NCBI GenBank assembly: GCA_040007095.1 | Contig: JBDTVS010000090.1 | Span: 1-64,000, forward strand | Direction of reading: 5' to 3' | DNA: 64,000 nucleotides | DNA from: JBDTVS01 sp040007095 | GTDB taxonomy: Bacteria > Acidobacteriota > Vicinamibacteria > Vicinamibacterales > CAVVIG01 | In this document: in pieces, positions 27,575-35,429 of the stretch | How positions within the stretch are numbered: the stretch's first letter is position 1 | Layout of the letters: each line of letters starts with the position of its first letter | The notes under the pieces: model-generated | The model's input: only the letters and a program-made list of their open reading frames with translations | What the model was told of the DNA's origin: nothing | Databases searched by the model: none | Position numbers and translations under genes: made by a program

Positions 27575-28615
27575 CTATTTCTGAGCCGCTGCGTCGGCAT
27601 CTGCCTTGCGCGCCGCCAGCAGCGCGTGCTCCATGCCGTAGTTGCCTTCGTGGCATGCGTACTCGAAGGGCTGCTTGTCGGCGCCACCTCTGGTGAGGTT
27701 CATCGAAAACGTCCACGGCCGGGTCCAGGTGGTCGAATCGTTGACGGTGACCGACCACTCGACCAGGTCCTTGTCCACCGGCTTGAAACGCTCCACGAGC
27801 TTGAACGCCTCGGGGTTGCCATTGCGATACGCGCTGCGCTTCGTGAAGTTCGTCGTCTCGACCACCAGCGTATCGCCCTCCCAGTGCCCGCGCGCGTCGC
27901 CGACGTCGAGGGCGATGCCTTTGCCGACGTGCTGCCGCCCGTCGAGCGGAATGATGCGCGCTTCGTGGATCATCTCGTAGCGGATGCCGACCCAGCCCGG
28001 TCCCTGCACGATCTGGTACGCGTTGCCGTAAATGGCGGGCATCATCGATCCGGGGATGCCGCGGGTAATGCACCGGTCGTAGAGACTGAAGTCCTGAATG
28101 CTGTTGAACGGGCCGCCGCCAAAGCTGCTGCCGCCGCGCACCTGCGGCCGGCTGCGCGCTTCATCGGTCAAGGGCGGCACGCGGCCATCCGCCGGTTCCG
28201 TGAGCAGCCAGGCGCGGCTGTTCTTCGCGCCGAAGTTCTCGAACCAATGGACGGGGTTGGTGCCGGGAATGCCGCCCAGATTCGGCGCGGCCGCGACCCG
28301 CTGATCTTCCCGCTGGTTGCGAAGCTGCTCGAGCTCGCCTTCAGAAACGTCCTCGAGCCGTTTGCCCTCGAACTGATTCGGCCGCTCGAGCGGGATGCCG
28401 CTCTCGTCGTTATTGGTGAACACCCCGGCAATGTCCGGATCGCCCCAGGGCGTCCGCGGCAGCGAGTAGCTTTTTACGGCCTTGGCCGGCGCCGCCTTCT
28501 TCGGTGCTGCGGCAGGCGCCTGTCCGGCCGGCGCCGGTCCAGCCGACGCCATGGTGAGCGGCGCCACGGTCATCGCCGCCGCGAGCGCGCTTACGGTCAC
28601 GAATCGTCCGATCAT
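27575..28615 (-). CDS. Secreted protein of uncharacterised acidobacterial family (tandem copy B)
   Basis: 346 residues from ATG 28615 with a GGGAG upstream; the signal peptide runs to about ASAGPAPAGQ. The same ordered motifs as in copy A are present: TPWGDPDIAGVFTNNDESGIP, NSRAWLLTEPADGRVPP, SLYDRCITRGIPGSMMPAIYGN, IPLDGRQHVGKG, ARGHWEGDTLVVETTNF, TTWTRPWTF and YACHEGNYGMEHALLAAR. It adds the NPVHWFENFGAKNSRAW block shared with copy C, so copies B and C are closer to each other than to A. No function is known for the family; the signal peptide implies action outside the cytoplasm. Confidence 0.85.
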   Translation of the reverse strand: MIGRFVTVSALAAAMTVAPLTMASAGPAPAGQAPAAAPKKAAPAKAVKSYSLPRTPWGDPDIAGVFTNNDESGIPLERPNQFEGKRLEDVSEGELEQLRNQREDQRVAAAPNLGGIPGTNPVHWFENFGAKNSRAWLLTEPADGRVPPLTDEARSRPQVRGGSSFGGGPFNSIQDFSLYDRCITRGIPGSMMPAIYGNAYQIVQGPGWVGIRYEMIHEARIIPLDGRQHVGKGIALDVGDARGHWEGDTLVVETTNFTKRSAYRNGNPEAFKLVERFKPVDKDLVEWSVTVNDSTTWTRPWTFSMNLTRGGADKQPFEYACHEGNYGMEHALLAARKADADAAAQK

Positions 28616-28701
28616 TGTCCAGTGTCTCCCGCCCAGTTGCTCGGAATGGTTCCGCTGCTATTTCGCGCTAGCAGCTACCCGCTCTCGCCGTGGCGCACAC
28701 C

Positions 28702-28995
28702 TCAAGTGTTCAAGCGGATTCTTGCGAGGCCTTTCTTCAACGCCTCTTCGGTGGCGCGCTCGTCAGAACGCGCCGCGCTGAGAATGTTCTGCAGCGCGAG
28801 ATTGCCTTCGTGGCACTCGTCACCTGATAGCCGGGCTGCGTGGTCAACGGCAGCAGCAGCTTGAAGGGGCGCGTGAACGTTTTGGGATCGTCGATCGCCG
28901 CTTCGTCATTGAGCACGTCCGGCGCGACGCGTGAAACGCCCGACGAGGTGCAACCCGTCGCTCGTCGGCGTCCCACCGCCGTTCCCATTGACCCC
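28702..28995 (-). pseudogene. Decayed paralog of the tandem secreted family
   Basis: Minus-strand translation gives GVNGNGGGTPTSDGLHLVGR in one frame, VLNDEAAIDDPKTFTRPFKL and LTTQPGYQVT in a second, and ECHEGNLALQNILSAARSDE continuing to RIRLNT and a stop in a third. These pieces align in order with residues around 240-330 of copy A (VNGGGAPTS, DPKTFTRPWK, LTTQPGYQ, ECHEGN). At least two frameshifts and loss of the 5' two thirds make this a pseudogene, and its closest relative is copy A rather than its immediate neighbours. Confidence 0.85.
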
Positions 28996-29026
28996 GGCAA
29001 CGCTTCACGTTTCCAGGGAACCGGCT

Positions 29027-30055
29027 CTAACGCTCCGCCCGGGGACCGTCCGGCGCGGTCGAACGGCCCGCCTTGTCGTCGGCGCGGGCGGCGCTCAGGA
29101 TGTTCGCCAACCCGTAGTTGCCTTCATGACATGCGTACTCGAACGGTTCCTGCGTCGGATCTTTCGTCAAGGCCATCGCAAACGTCCACGGCCGTACCCA
29201 GGTCGCGGCGTCGTCAAAGGTGACCGACCATTCGACCTTGTTCGGGGCCACCGGTTTGAACCGCTCCACGAGACGGAGCTTCTGACTGGCGCCGCGATTC
29301 GGGTCGCGGAAATTGGTGGTCTCGACGACGAGCGTGTTGCCTTCGAAATGTCCACGGGCATCGCCCATATACGAGGGGATCTTCGAGCTCGAGTGCGCCC
29401 GGCCATCGAGCGGAATGATGCGGGTCTCGTGAATCATCTCGTAGCGGATCGCCACGAATCCCTGGCCCTGATGGATTTGATAGGAGTTGCCATAGATGGC
29501 CGGTGTCATCGAACCGGGAAGGCCGCGGGTGATGCACTGGTCGTAGAGACTCCGATCCTCGTAGGAATCGGCCGGGCCGCGGCCGACTCTCTTTGCCGCG
29601 CGGTCGGCCGCCCGCTTCTGGGCCTCGGGCGTCGTCGGTGGAATCCTGCCGTCCGAAGGATCGATGACCAGCCACGGCCGGCTGTTCTTCGCGTCGTAGT
29701 GCTCGTACCAATGGATCGGACCCGCGCCGGTCTCGGCGCCGCCAATGCCGACGGCGCGCGTCGGAGCCGCCGCATTGCGCTCGCGCACGACCTCCGCGAA
29801 TTCGGAATCGGCTTCGACGTCGTCCAACGATTTGCCCGCAAACTGGCTCGGCTTCTCCATCGGGATGCCGTTCTCGTCCTTGTTGGTGTAGATCCCCGAG
29901 ATATCGGGGTCACCCCATGGCGTTTTCGGCGGCGTGAACGCCTTGGCCGGCGCCTTCTTCGCGGCGGGGGCGGGCGCCTGGGCGCGGACCGAAATCGACG
30001 CACACGCAACCGCGACTGCGGCCACCAGCGGAATTGTCACAGGGAATCGCTTCAT
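29027..30055 (-). CDS. Secreted protein of uncharacterised acidobacterial family (tandem copy C)
   Basis: 342 residues from ATG 30055, with GAGGAG upstream and a signal peptide (VTIPLVAAVAVACASISVRAQ). The family motif series is complete: TPWGDPDISGIYTNKDENGIP, GPIHWYEHYDAKNSRPWLV, DPSDGRIPPTTPEAQKR, SLYDQCITRGLPGSMTPAIYGN, IPLDGRAH, ARGHFEGNTLVVETTNF, ATWVRPWTF and YACHEGNYGLANILSAAR. As the first gene of the array it most likely has the main promoter in the 30056-30593 gap. The function is unknown. Confidence 0.85.
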   Translation of the reverse strand: MKRFPVTIPLVAAVAVACASISVRAQAPAPAAKKAPAKAFTPPKTPWGDPDISGIYTNKDENGIPMEKPSQFAGKSLDDVEADSEFAEVVRERNAAAPTRAVGIGGAETGAGPIHWYEHYDAKNSRPWLVIDPSDGRIPPTTPEAQKRAADRAAKRVGRGPADSYEDRSLYDQCITRGLPGSMTPAIYGNSYQIHQGQGFVAIRYEMIHETRIIPLDGRAHSSSKIPSYMGDARGHFEGNTLVVETTNFRDPNRGASQKLRLVERFKPVAPNKVEWSVTFDDAATWVRPWTFAMALTKDPTQEPFEYACHEGNYGLANILSAARADDKAGRSTAPDGPRAER

Positions 30056-30593
30056 CGGACTGCTCCTCTCGGATCACAAAAAGGCTAAATATGCCCAGAT
30101 GATTCTGGCAAAACCAGGCCTGGGAATCAACGCGCAACTCGAGGATCCGGTCTTGCCTCGTCACGACACTCGATTCCGAGACTCGGCGGAAAACGCGCGA
30201 AAACACCAGATAAAACAGCCTCACCAAGACTCTGAGCGCTGCGGGCCAGCCGGCTGCCCGCTGACGGTTGTCAAAATCGACCGATCAATCGTTGGCGCCA
30301 TTGGTGGGATTCCCGTTTGAACGAAGAAACGCCAATCGACGTCAAACCCGGGACAGCGTCGGAGCGCGGGCACGCCGCGGACGCCGGAGCGTTGGAATCC
30401 GTCGCCCTTTCAGTCGGTCTCGACGCAAATCACGACATCGGAGAACGACATGCCGAAGTGACGACTGGGTCTTATTGTTGCGCATCATTCCGGCAAGGCG
30501 TTGATGTTGACGCTGAGCCGGTGGACCAGCGGCAATCGTTGGGATCATTGATAGACGCGGTGGCGAGGCTGGCGGCGGTACACTTTCAGTCTC
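30056..30593. other. 538-bp intergenic region without a convincing gene
   Basis: Lies between the divergent copy C gene and the iron-sulfur protein gene and should hold both promoters. Short frames on either strand show no family resemblance, signal peptide or ribosome binding site. No clear inverted repeat or consensus promoter was found. Confidence 0.5.
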
Positions 30594-31559
30594 GTGGTTG
30601 ACGCACACCCATTCCGTGAGTCTTCTCCGCCCGCGTTCGCATGGGAGGACTGGTACGGCGCCGTCGGCGGGCGCTCGATCAATATCGACGAGGTCTCGAC
30701 CTACCTCAAGAAGATCTACGACGACCAGTACCATCGCTTCGACGGACCGGTCGCCCCGGTTCGCCGCGACTTCGCGTCGGTCGAAGAGTCCACCGCGGCG
30801 CTGAAGTCGCGAGCCATCGAGTTCGGTGCCGACATCGTGGGCGCCTGCGAGATCGAGCCGAGCGACGTGTATCGCGGTCGAACGGTCACCGAAACTTATG
30901 CGGTGGCCGTCGGCCAGGCGATGCGATGGCGGGAATTTCAGGTGGTGCCATCCCGCGAGGCGGCGATCGAGTGCCTCCGGATCTACTTCACGCTTGGCGA
31001 AACGGTGATCCGTCTCGCGGCGCACATCCGCTCGCTCGGGTACGCGTGCCGCGTCGAGCACCCGATCGGCGACAGCGATCTGCTGCACATTCCAATCGGC
31101 CTGAAGGCCGGATTCGGCGAACTGGGCCGTCACGGGTCGATCATTCACCCGCGGCTCGGACCGCTCTTCCGCATGGGCAGCGTCGCGACGTCGATGCCGC
31201 TCGCGATCGATCGGCCGATTGATGCGGGCATCGCCAAGTTCTGTGACGCGTGCCGCGCCTGCCGCAAGTTCTGCCCGGCCGATGCGATTCCCGACCACCG
31301 CAGTCCGGAAGCCGGCAAGGATCACCTGGGCTACGACCGCTACATGGTCGACACCGGCCGCTGCTTTCCGTACTTCGCGCAGCATTCTTACTGCTCGATC
31401 TGCCTACCCGTGTGCGCCTACAACCACAAAGAATGGGCGCGAGACTTCGACGGGTTCGCGACGAAGATCTTCCCGACGGTCCTGATGCCGGAGGCCCCCA
31501 AGCCCGTCGATCCGCCGGCGATCCCCGTGCACTGGTACCCGAGGTTGGGGCGGAGTTGA
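30594..31559 (+). CDS. Double 4Fe-4S cluster protein, reductive dehalogenase (RdhA)/QueG-like
   Basis: 321 residues from GTG 30594. The stretch GFGELGRHGSIIHPRLGPLFRMGSVATSMPL is typical of the corrinoid-binding end of reductive dehalogenase and epoxyqueuosine reductase proteins. It is followed by two ferredoxin-type Cys sets: FCDACRACRKFCPADAIP and YCSICLPVCAYNH with an upstream Cys. There is no Tat signal, so it is cytoplasmic, unlike respiratory RdhA. The N-terminal 130 residues are divergent. A queuosine role is possible but no other queuosine genes are near; a reductive biosynthetic step is an alternative. The next gene downstream is the asparagine-synthetase-like gene. Confidence 0.75.
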   Translation: MVDAHPFRESSPPAFAWEDWYGAVGGRSINIDEVSTYLKKIYDDQYHRFDGPVAPVRRDFASVEESTAALKSRAIEFGADIVGACEIEPSDVYRGRTVTETYAVAVGQAMRWREFQVVPSREAAIECLRIYFTLGETVIRLAAHIRSLGYACRVEHPIGDSDLLHIPIGLKAGFGELGRHGSIIHPRLGPLFRMGSVATSMPLAIDRPIDAGIAKFCDACRACRKFCPADAIPDHRSPEAGKDHLGYDRYMVDTGRCFPYFAQHSYCSICLPVCAYNHKEWARDFDGFATKIFPTVLMPEAPKPVDPPAIPVHWYPRLGRS

Positions 31560-31588
31560 GCCTCAACACCTGTGAACAAGACAACATT

Positions 31589-31657
31589 CAACGCAGAGAC
31601 CGCGGAGAACGCCGAGCAAACGACGAATGCTCTGCGATCTCAGCGCGCTCTACGTTG
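31589..31657. repeat. Hairpin repeat of CAGAG/CCGAG periodic type
   Basis: Left arm CAACGCAGAGACCGCGGAGA (31589 onward, continuing to 31616) and right arm 31630-31657 (CTCTGCGATCTC...CTACGTTG) are imperfect inverted copies. It is a variant of the CACAAAG hairpins seen at 8608 and 27456 and lies between the RdhA-like and asparagine-synthetase-like genes. Confidence 0.65.
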
Positions 31658-31731
31658 ACACGTCGTATTTCGATCAGTCACAGAGCCTGGTAGCCCGATA
31701 GCCCGGGCCCAGACCGTCGTAAGATTGCGTC

Positions 31732-33060
31732 ATGCTCTATCCGATCAGCCGTGTCGTCGATCTCCTCGACCCCGACCTGAACCGCATCGGCAACATGGAT
31801 GTCGAGGCCGCCCGCGCGCGTGTGCTCAGCGGCGATCCGGCGTCGGTCCGCGCCATCGACGGATCATTTGCGCTGGTCGCCCAGGAAGGCCGCACGGTGC
31901 GCCTCGCGCGGTCGATGGATCGGCCGATGCGGTATTTTCTCGCCAAGCGGCACGAAGGTCCCGCGCTGTACGTCGCGGATCGCATCGACCGGCTGCATCA
32001 GGCGCTCACCGACGATGGCCTCGCGGGTCAGTTCCATCCGACCTATACCCGCATGGTCCCGGCGCACTACGTGGTCGATCTGGCGCTGGTCGGCTGTCCA
32101 GACCCCGACCCGACATACACACGCTTCTTCACGCCGGAGCGAGCCACGCTGCCTCCGGATCTCGACGTCATCGGCCGACAGTACGCCGGTGCGATCGCCG
32201 ACGAAATCGCGAAATGGCTGCAATCCGTCGAGTCGCGTTCAACCAGGCCGGAGCCGATCGGCGTCGCCTTCTCGGGCGGCATCGACAGCGGTTCGGTATT
32301 CCTCCTCACCTACCACGTCATGCTGCGCATGGGACTGGCGCCCGCGCGGCTGAAGGCGTTCGTGCTCGACGCCGGCGGCGCCGATCTCGATCAGGCGCGA
32401 GACTTTCTCTCCTCGCTCGGCCTGTCGCTGTTTCTCGAGGAGATCGCGGCACGGCCCGAGGATCTCGACGTCGGGGAAACGCTCCGCGTGCTCGAAGACT
32501 ACAAAGCGCTCGACGTGGAATGCGGCGCGATGGGTCTACGGCTCTGCCGCGGAATCCGGGAGCGCTACCAGGACTGGACGCACCTCGCCGACGGCGACGG
32601 CGGCGACGAGAACCTCAAGGACTATCCGATCGAGGAGAACGCCGAACTGACCATTCGCAGCGTCGTGGACAATCTGATGCTGTACCAGGAAGGCTGGGGC
32701 GTGAGCCGGATTAAACACTCGCTGACCTACAGCGGAGGCCTCAGCCGCAGCTACGTGCGCACCTACGCGCCGGCGCGCCGCTACGGATTCGCTGGGTTCA
32801 GTCCGTTCACACGGCCGAATGTGATCGAGGTTGCAGAAGCGATTCCGTTCGCGGGACTGACCCGATACGACGTGCCGACTCTGTACTCTCTGAAGGGGGA
32901 CATCATGAGGCGCGGCGTCAAAGCAATCACCGGGATGGATATGCCGGTGTTTCCAAAACGCCGATTTCAGCACGGCGCGATGCCCGCCGACGCGATGCGC
33001 GCGCAGATCGGGCGGGACGAAGCGACGCTCAGGCGTTCGTTCCACGCGCTCTACGCGTAG
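31732..33060 (+). CDS. Asparagine synthetase-like protein lacking the glutaminase nucleophile
   Basis: 442 residues. The C-terminal ATP-pyrophosphatase domain is intact: IGVAFSGGIDSGSVFLL (PP-loop), HLADGDGGDENLKD, and an ending like MPVFPKRRFQHGA. The N-terminal about 150 residues keep the outline of the Ntn glutaminase (IDGSFALVAQEGRTVRLARS, RPMRYFLAK), but the protein starts MLYPISRVV, without the Met-Cys needed for glutamine hydrolysis. So it probably uses ammonia or another amine, as in beta-lactam or lasso-peptide cyclases that share this fold. The substrate is unknown. The neighbours (RdhA-like protein, heptad-repeat protein, radical SAM, FAD enzyme) hint at a modification pathway but do not prove it. 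Confidence 0.8.
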   Translation: MLYPISRVVDLLDPDLNRIGNMDVEAARARVLSGDPASVRAIDGSFALVAQEGRTVRLARSMDRPMRYFLAKRHEGPALYVADRIDRLHQALTDDGLAGQFHPTYTRMVPAHYVVDLALVGCPDPDPTYTRFFTPERATLPPDLDVIGRQYAGAIADEIAKWLQSVESRSTRPEPIGVAFSGGIDSGSVFLLTYHVMLRMGLAPARLKAFVLDAGGADLDQARDFLSSLGLSLFLEEIAARPEDLDVGETLRVLEDYKALDVECGAMGLRLCRGIRERYQDWTHLADGDGGDENLKDYPIEENAELTIRSVVDNLMLYQEGWGVSRIKHSLTYSGGLSRSYVRTYAPARRYGFAGFSPFTRPNVIEVAEAIPFAGLTRYDVPTLYSLKGDIMRRGVKAITGMDMPVFPKRRFQHGAMPADAMRAQIGRDEATLRRSFHALYA

Positions 33061-33135
33061 CCGACGACAGGAGTCGCGCCCAAACCGTTCGATACACCGA
33101 GGGGCACCGAGAAGAACGGCCTCTGAGGCGGCGGC

Positions 33136-33306
33136 TCAGGACAGCTTGGCCAGAATCTTCTTCTGGTTCTCGAGCACCTTGACCAGCTTGGACTGATTGG
33201 CCTCGATGCGCTTCTGATTGCCGAGGATCTTCTTCTGATTGGCGAGGACTTCTTTCTGATTCGCAAGGATCTGCTTCTGATTACCGACAGTGGCTTCATT
33301 TGACAT
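33136..33306 (-). CDS. Small heptad-repeat coiled-coil protein
   Basis: 56 residues from ATG 33306, with TGGAGG six bases upstream. The sequence consists of five near-perfect seven-residue units of the form NQKxILA (NQKQILA, NQKEVLA, NQKKILG, NQKRIEA, then NQSKLVK) and a last NQKKILA-KLS. Hydrophobic residues fall at a heptad spacing, predicting a continuous alpha-helical coiled coil, and the DNA shows the matching 21-bp periodicity. No signal peptide or domain is recognised. Similar small NQ-heptad proteins occur in acidobacteria without known function, as far as I recall. It lies downstream of the membrane-protein set on the same strand and faces the asparagine-synthetase-like gene. Confidence 0.75.
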   Translation of the reverse strand: MSNEATVGNQKQILANQKEVLANQKKILGNQKRIEANQSKLVKVLENQKKILAKLS

Positions 33307-33422
33307 CGCCTGCCTCCACGAATACTGAAACGTGAAATCCGATAGCGACACGTTGACCATGCCGTGACTGGAAGAGCCGGAAGGCTTTCGACGGCGGAGC
33401 CGCCAGGAGCGTACCACGGGCA

Positions 33423-33995
33423 TCACGTCGCGCTCCGGGTCCGGCCGCGTCGGCGCAGCAGCAACTTGCCCCAGAGAAAACCGACGAGGAGAAACGGGGC
33501 AAGAAACACCATCATCAACGCCGGCGCCGGACGCGCGTCGTAGGTGGCATCGACATTGGTGTCGAGGTCGGCCCTGCCCAACGCACCTTCGATGGACACG
33601 TGCACGGCAAAGGGACCTTCGTGATCCATCAGGAGCACGGCATACTGCGGCGTCGTCTCGCCCTGGACCGGCCCGGTCGCGCGCGTCTGCTCGAGACCGA
33701 CTCGATCGGACGGACGGATCGTGACTTCGGCCCGCGTATCGGCAGGAAGCGTGGTCGGACCGTTCGGCCGCATCACCACCCAGAACTGCCCGGCCGCCGA
33801 GCCGTCGTTCGTCACGTCGGGGTCCGACCAGACCGCGACGACGTAGGCGCCGACGATCCGTTCGGTCACGATTGGATACGGCGGTCCGCTGTGCGCGCGC
33901 AGAACGACTGTCGAGAAGCCAAGCAGCCACACTCCCCAGGCGATCGCCGCGATGGCGGCGTCCTGCACGCTGTGACCACCGGCCGCTGACGTCAT
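33423..33995 (-). CDS. Membrane-anchored protein of unknown function with two transmembrane ends
   Basis: 190 residues from ATG 33995. It has one hydrophobic segment near the N-terminus (DAAIAAIAWGVWLLGFSTVVL), a soluble beta-rich middle of about 110 residues (VVMRPNGPTTLPADTRAEV, FAVHVSIEGALG), and a second hydrophobic segment near the C-terminus (ALMMVFLAPFLLVGFLWG) followed by an Arg-rich tail. The middle should lie outside the cytoplasm. It is not a family I can name; the topology resembles FixH-like or NosR-accessory proteins. Its start overlaps the stop of the polyferredoxin gene (ATGA), so the two are translationally coupled and probably form a complex. Confidence 0.75.
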   Translation of the reverse strand: MTSAAGGHSVQDAAIAAIAWGVWLLGFSTVVLRAHSGPPYPIVTERIVGAYVVAVWSDPDVTNDGSAAGQFWVVMRPNGPTTLPADTRAEVTIRPSDRVGLEQTRATGPVQGETTPQYAVLLMDHEGPFAVHVSIEGALGRADLDTNVDATYDARPAPALMMVFLAPFLLVGFLWGKLLLRRRGRTRSAT

Positions 33996-35422
33996 CCGAG
34001 GAATCCGCCGCCTCTCATTTCCATCGGCTGAGACAGAATCCAGATCGCCACCGACGCGAGCGCGACAGTCACACACACCCAGGGCGCGGTCGGAGGGACA
34101 GGACTCTCCGGGTAGTCGCGGTCGGAGATTCGGTACGCGACCGCCAGCGATCCCATCGCGCCGAGCAGGATGCAGCCGATCTGGATCGGAAAGACCGTAC
34201 CGGGCCGCATGCCGGTCCATCGCCAGAACGGCTCCCCCAGCGCCGCCCATCCCACGAGACCTGTGGCGATGTTCTGCGTGATCGGAATGACGGTGAGCAG
34301 CGCCGTCAAGAGATGAAAAGAGTAGTGCGCCGTCCACATGCCAACCCCGAAGGGGACGAGCGCGTAGGCGTAGTTCGCCGCGGTATCGCGAGGCGATCCG
34401 GTGGTCTCTCCGACGATCACGCGGGTGAGAGCCGCCGCCCCGCCGACCAGCACGAGCGGTGCCACGCCGAGCGACATCACAAACAGCAGGGCGAGCACGG
34501 GAGCCTCGGACGAGACGCCGAGCGCATGCGCGATCCACCTCTCGAGGCGATAAACCGGCGCGACCATCGCGAACGCGTTGAGCATGCCGCCGAACGCGAA
34601 CAGCACCGCGAGTCCTGCGATGTCCTGACGTCTCGACAGCCAGCCGACACCGGACCGCCTGCGCGTATCGGCGAGCTCCATGCCCGGCAGGCGCGAGGTC
34701 AGCGCGATGTTGTCGTGAGGGCACGCCTGCACGCAGTCGAGACAGAACGTGCAGTCCATATTCCCGACCTTCAGCGGAAGGAACAACCCGAGCTCGCACC
34801 CGCGTTGGACGACGACCTGGGGCGCATCGGGCTGCCGGCGGCCTTTGATGCAATCGGCCGTCCGGCAAGACCGGCATGTCGACTCTTGCTTGATGTGCAG
34901 TTCGAGCGGCGACATCGTGGACGCCATGAAGTTGAACTGGCCGATCGGACAGAGATACTTGCAAAACGTCGCACCCGAGAATGCCAGGTCGACCACCAGC
35001 GCGGCGCCGAAGTACCCGAGCACCAGGTACGCGGTAGCCCGAGGCAGCGCCCAGAGGTCGAACAGCTCGTAGGTGAACAACACCAGCACGAACAAGCCCA
35101 GCGCGATCCATTTCGTGCGCAACCGCCGCGGCCATCGGAAGGCCGGCGGCAAAAACCTCCGGCCCGCGTCTCTGACCAGCACGAACGGGCAGCCCATGCA
35201 AAACAGGTTGCCGGCTGCCAGCAGCGCGATGATCAGCAGTCCGCGGTAATGGACCCAGGTGAGGACCGGCGCAAGATTGTTCGTCGGTGTTTGGGGACCG
35301 AAGAGACCGTCCACGATCACGACCGCGGCGATAGCCAGGAGCAGGAGCTGAAACGTCTTCCGTGCGTGGCGCCAGCGAAGCAGGCCGCCAATCGCCGGCC
35401 AGCGCAGCACGTCCGTGCTCAC
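33992..35422 (-). CDS. Integral membrane 4Fe-4S polyferredoxin, NapH/NosR/CcoG-like
   Basis: 476 residues from a GTG at 35422. About ten hydrophobic segments surround two cysteine-rich regions. NLFCMGCPFVLVRDAGRR and FCKYLCPIGQFNFMASTMS are the membrane-border Cys-Pro motifs of the NapH/NosR type; CRSCRTADC and CTFCLDCVQACPHDNI form ferredoxin-like 4Fe-4S sites on the cytoplasmic side. Such proteins move electrons across or along the membrane to periplasmic enzymes or serve maturation. No nitrous oxide or nitrate reductase gene is near. It lies between two other membrane proteins, with 7 bp to the upstream gene and a 4-bp overlap downstream. Confidence 0.85.
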   Translation of the reverse strand: MSTDVLRWPAIGGLLRWRHARKTFQLLLLAIAAVVIVDGLFGPQTPTNNLAPVLTWVHYRGLLIIALLAAGNLFCMGCPFVLVRDAGRRFLPPAFRWPRRLRTKWIALGLFVLVLFTYELFDLWALPRATAYLVLGYFGAALVVDLAFSGATFCKYLCPIGQFNFMASTMSPLELHIKQESTCRSCRTADCIKGRRQPDAPQVVVQRGCELGLFLPLKVGNMDCTFCLDCVQACPHDNIALTSRLPGMELADTRRRSGVGWLSRRQDIAGLAVLFAFGGMLNAFAMVAPVYRLERWIAHALGVSSEAPVLALLFVMSLGVAPLVLVGGAAALTRVIVGETTGSPRDTAANYAYALVPFGVGMWTAHYSFHLLTALLTVIPITQNIATGLVGWAALGEPFWRWTGMRPGTVFPIQIGCILLGAMGSLAVAYRISDRDYPESPVPPTAPWVCVTVALASVAIWILSQPMEMRGGGFLG

Positions 35423-35429
35423 GTGACTA

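Noticed and set aside
30317..30601. 94-codon plus-strand frame in the 30 kb gap
   Set aside because: No Shine-Dalgarno sequence, no recognisable motif, and it overlaps the GTG start of the iron-sulfur protein gene.
31732..33306. Lasso-peptide or other RiPP cluster
   Set aside because: The asparagine-synthetase fold and a nearby small protein are suggestive, but there is no leader peptidase, no RiPP recognition element, no exporter, and the 56-residue protein is a heptad repeat rather than a leader-core precursor.
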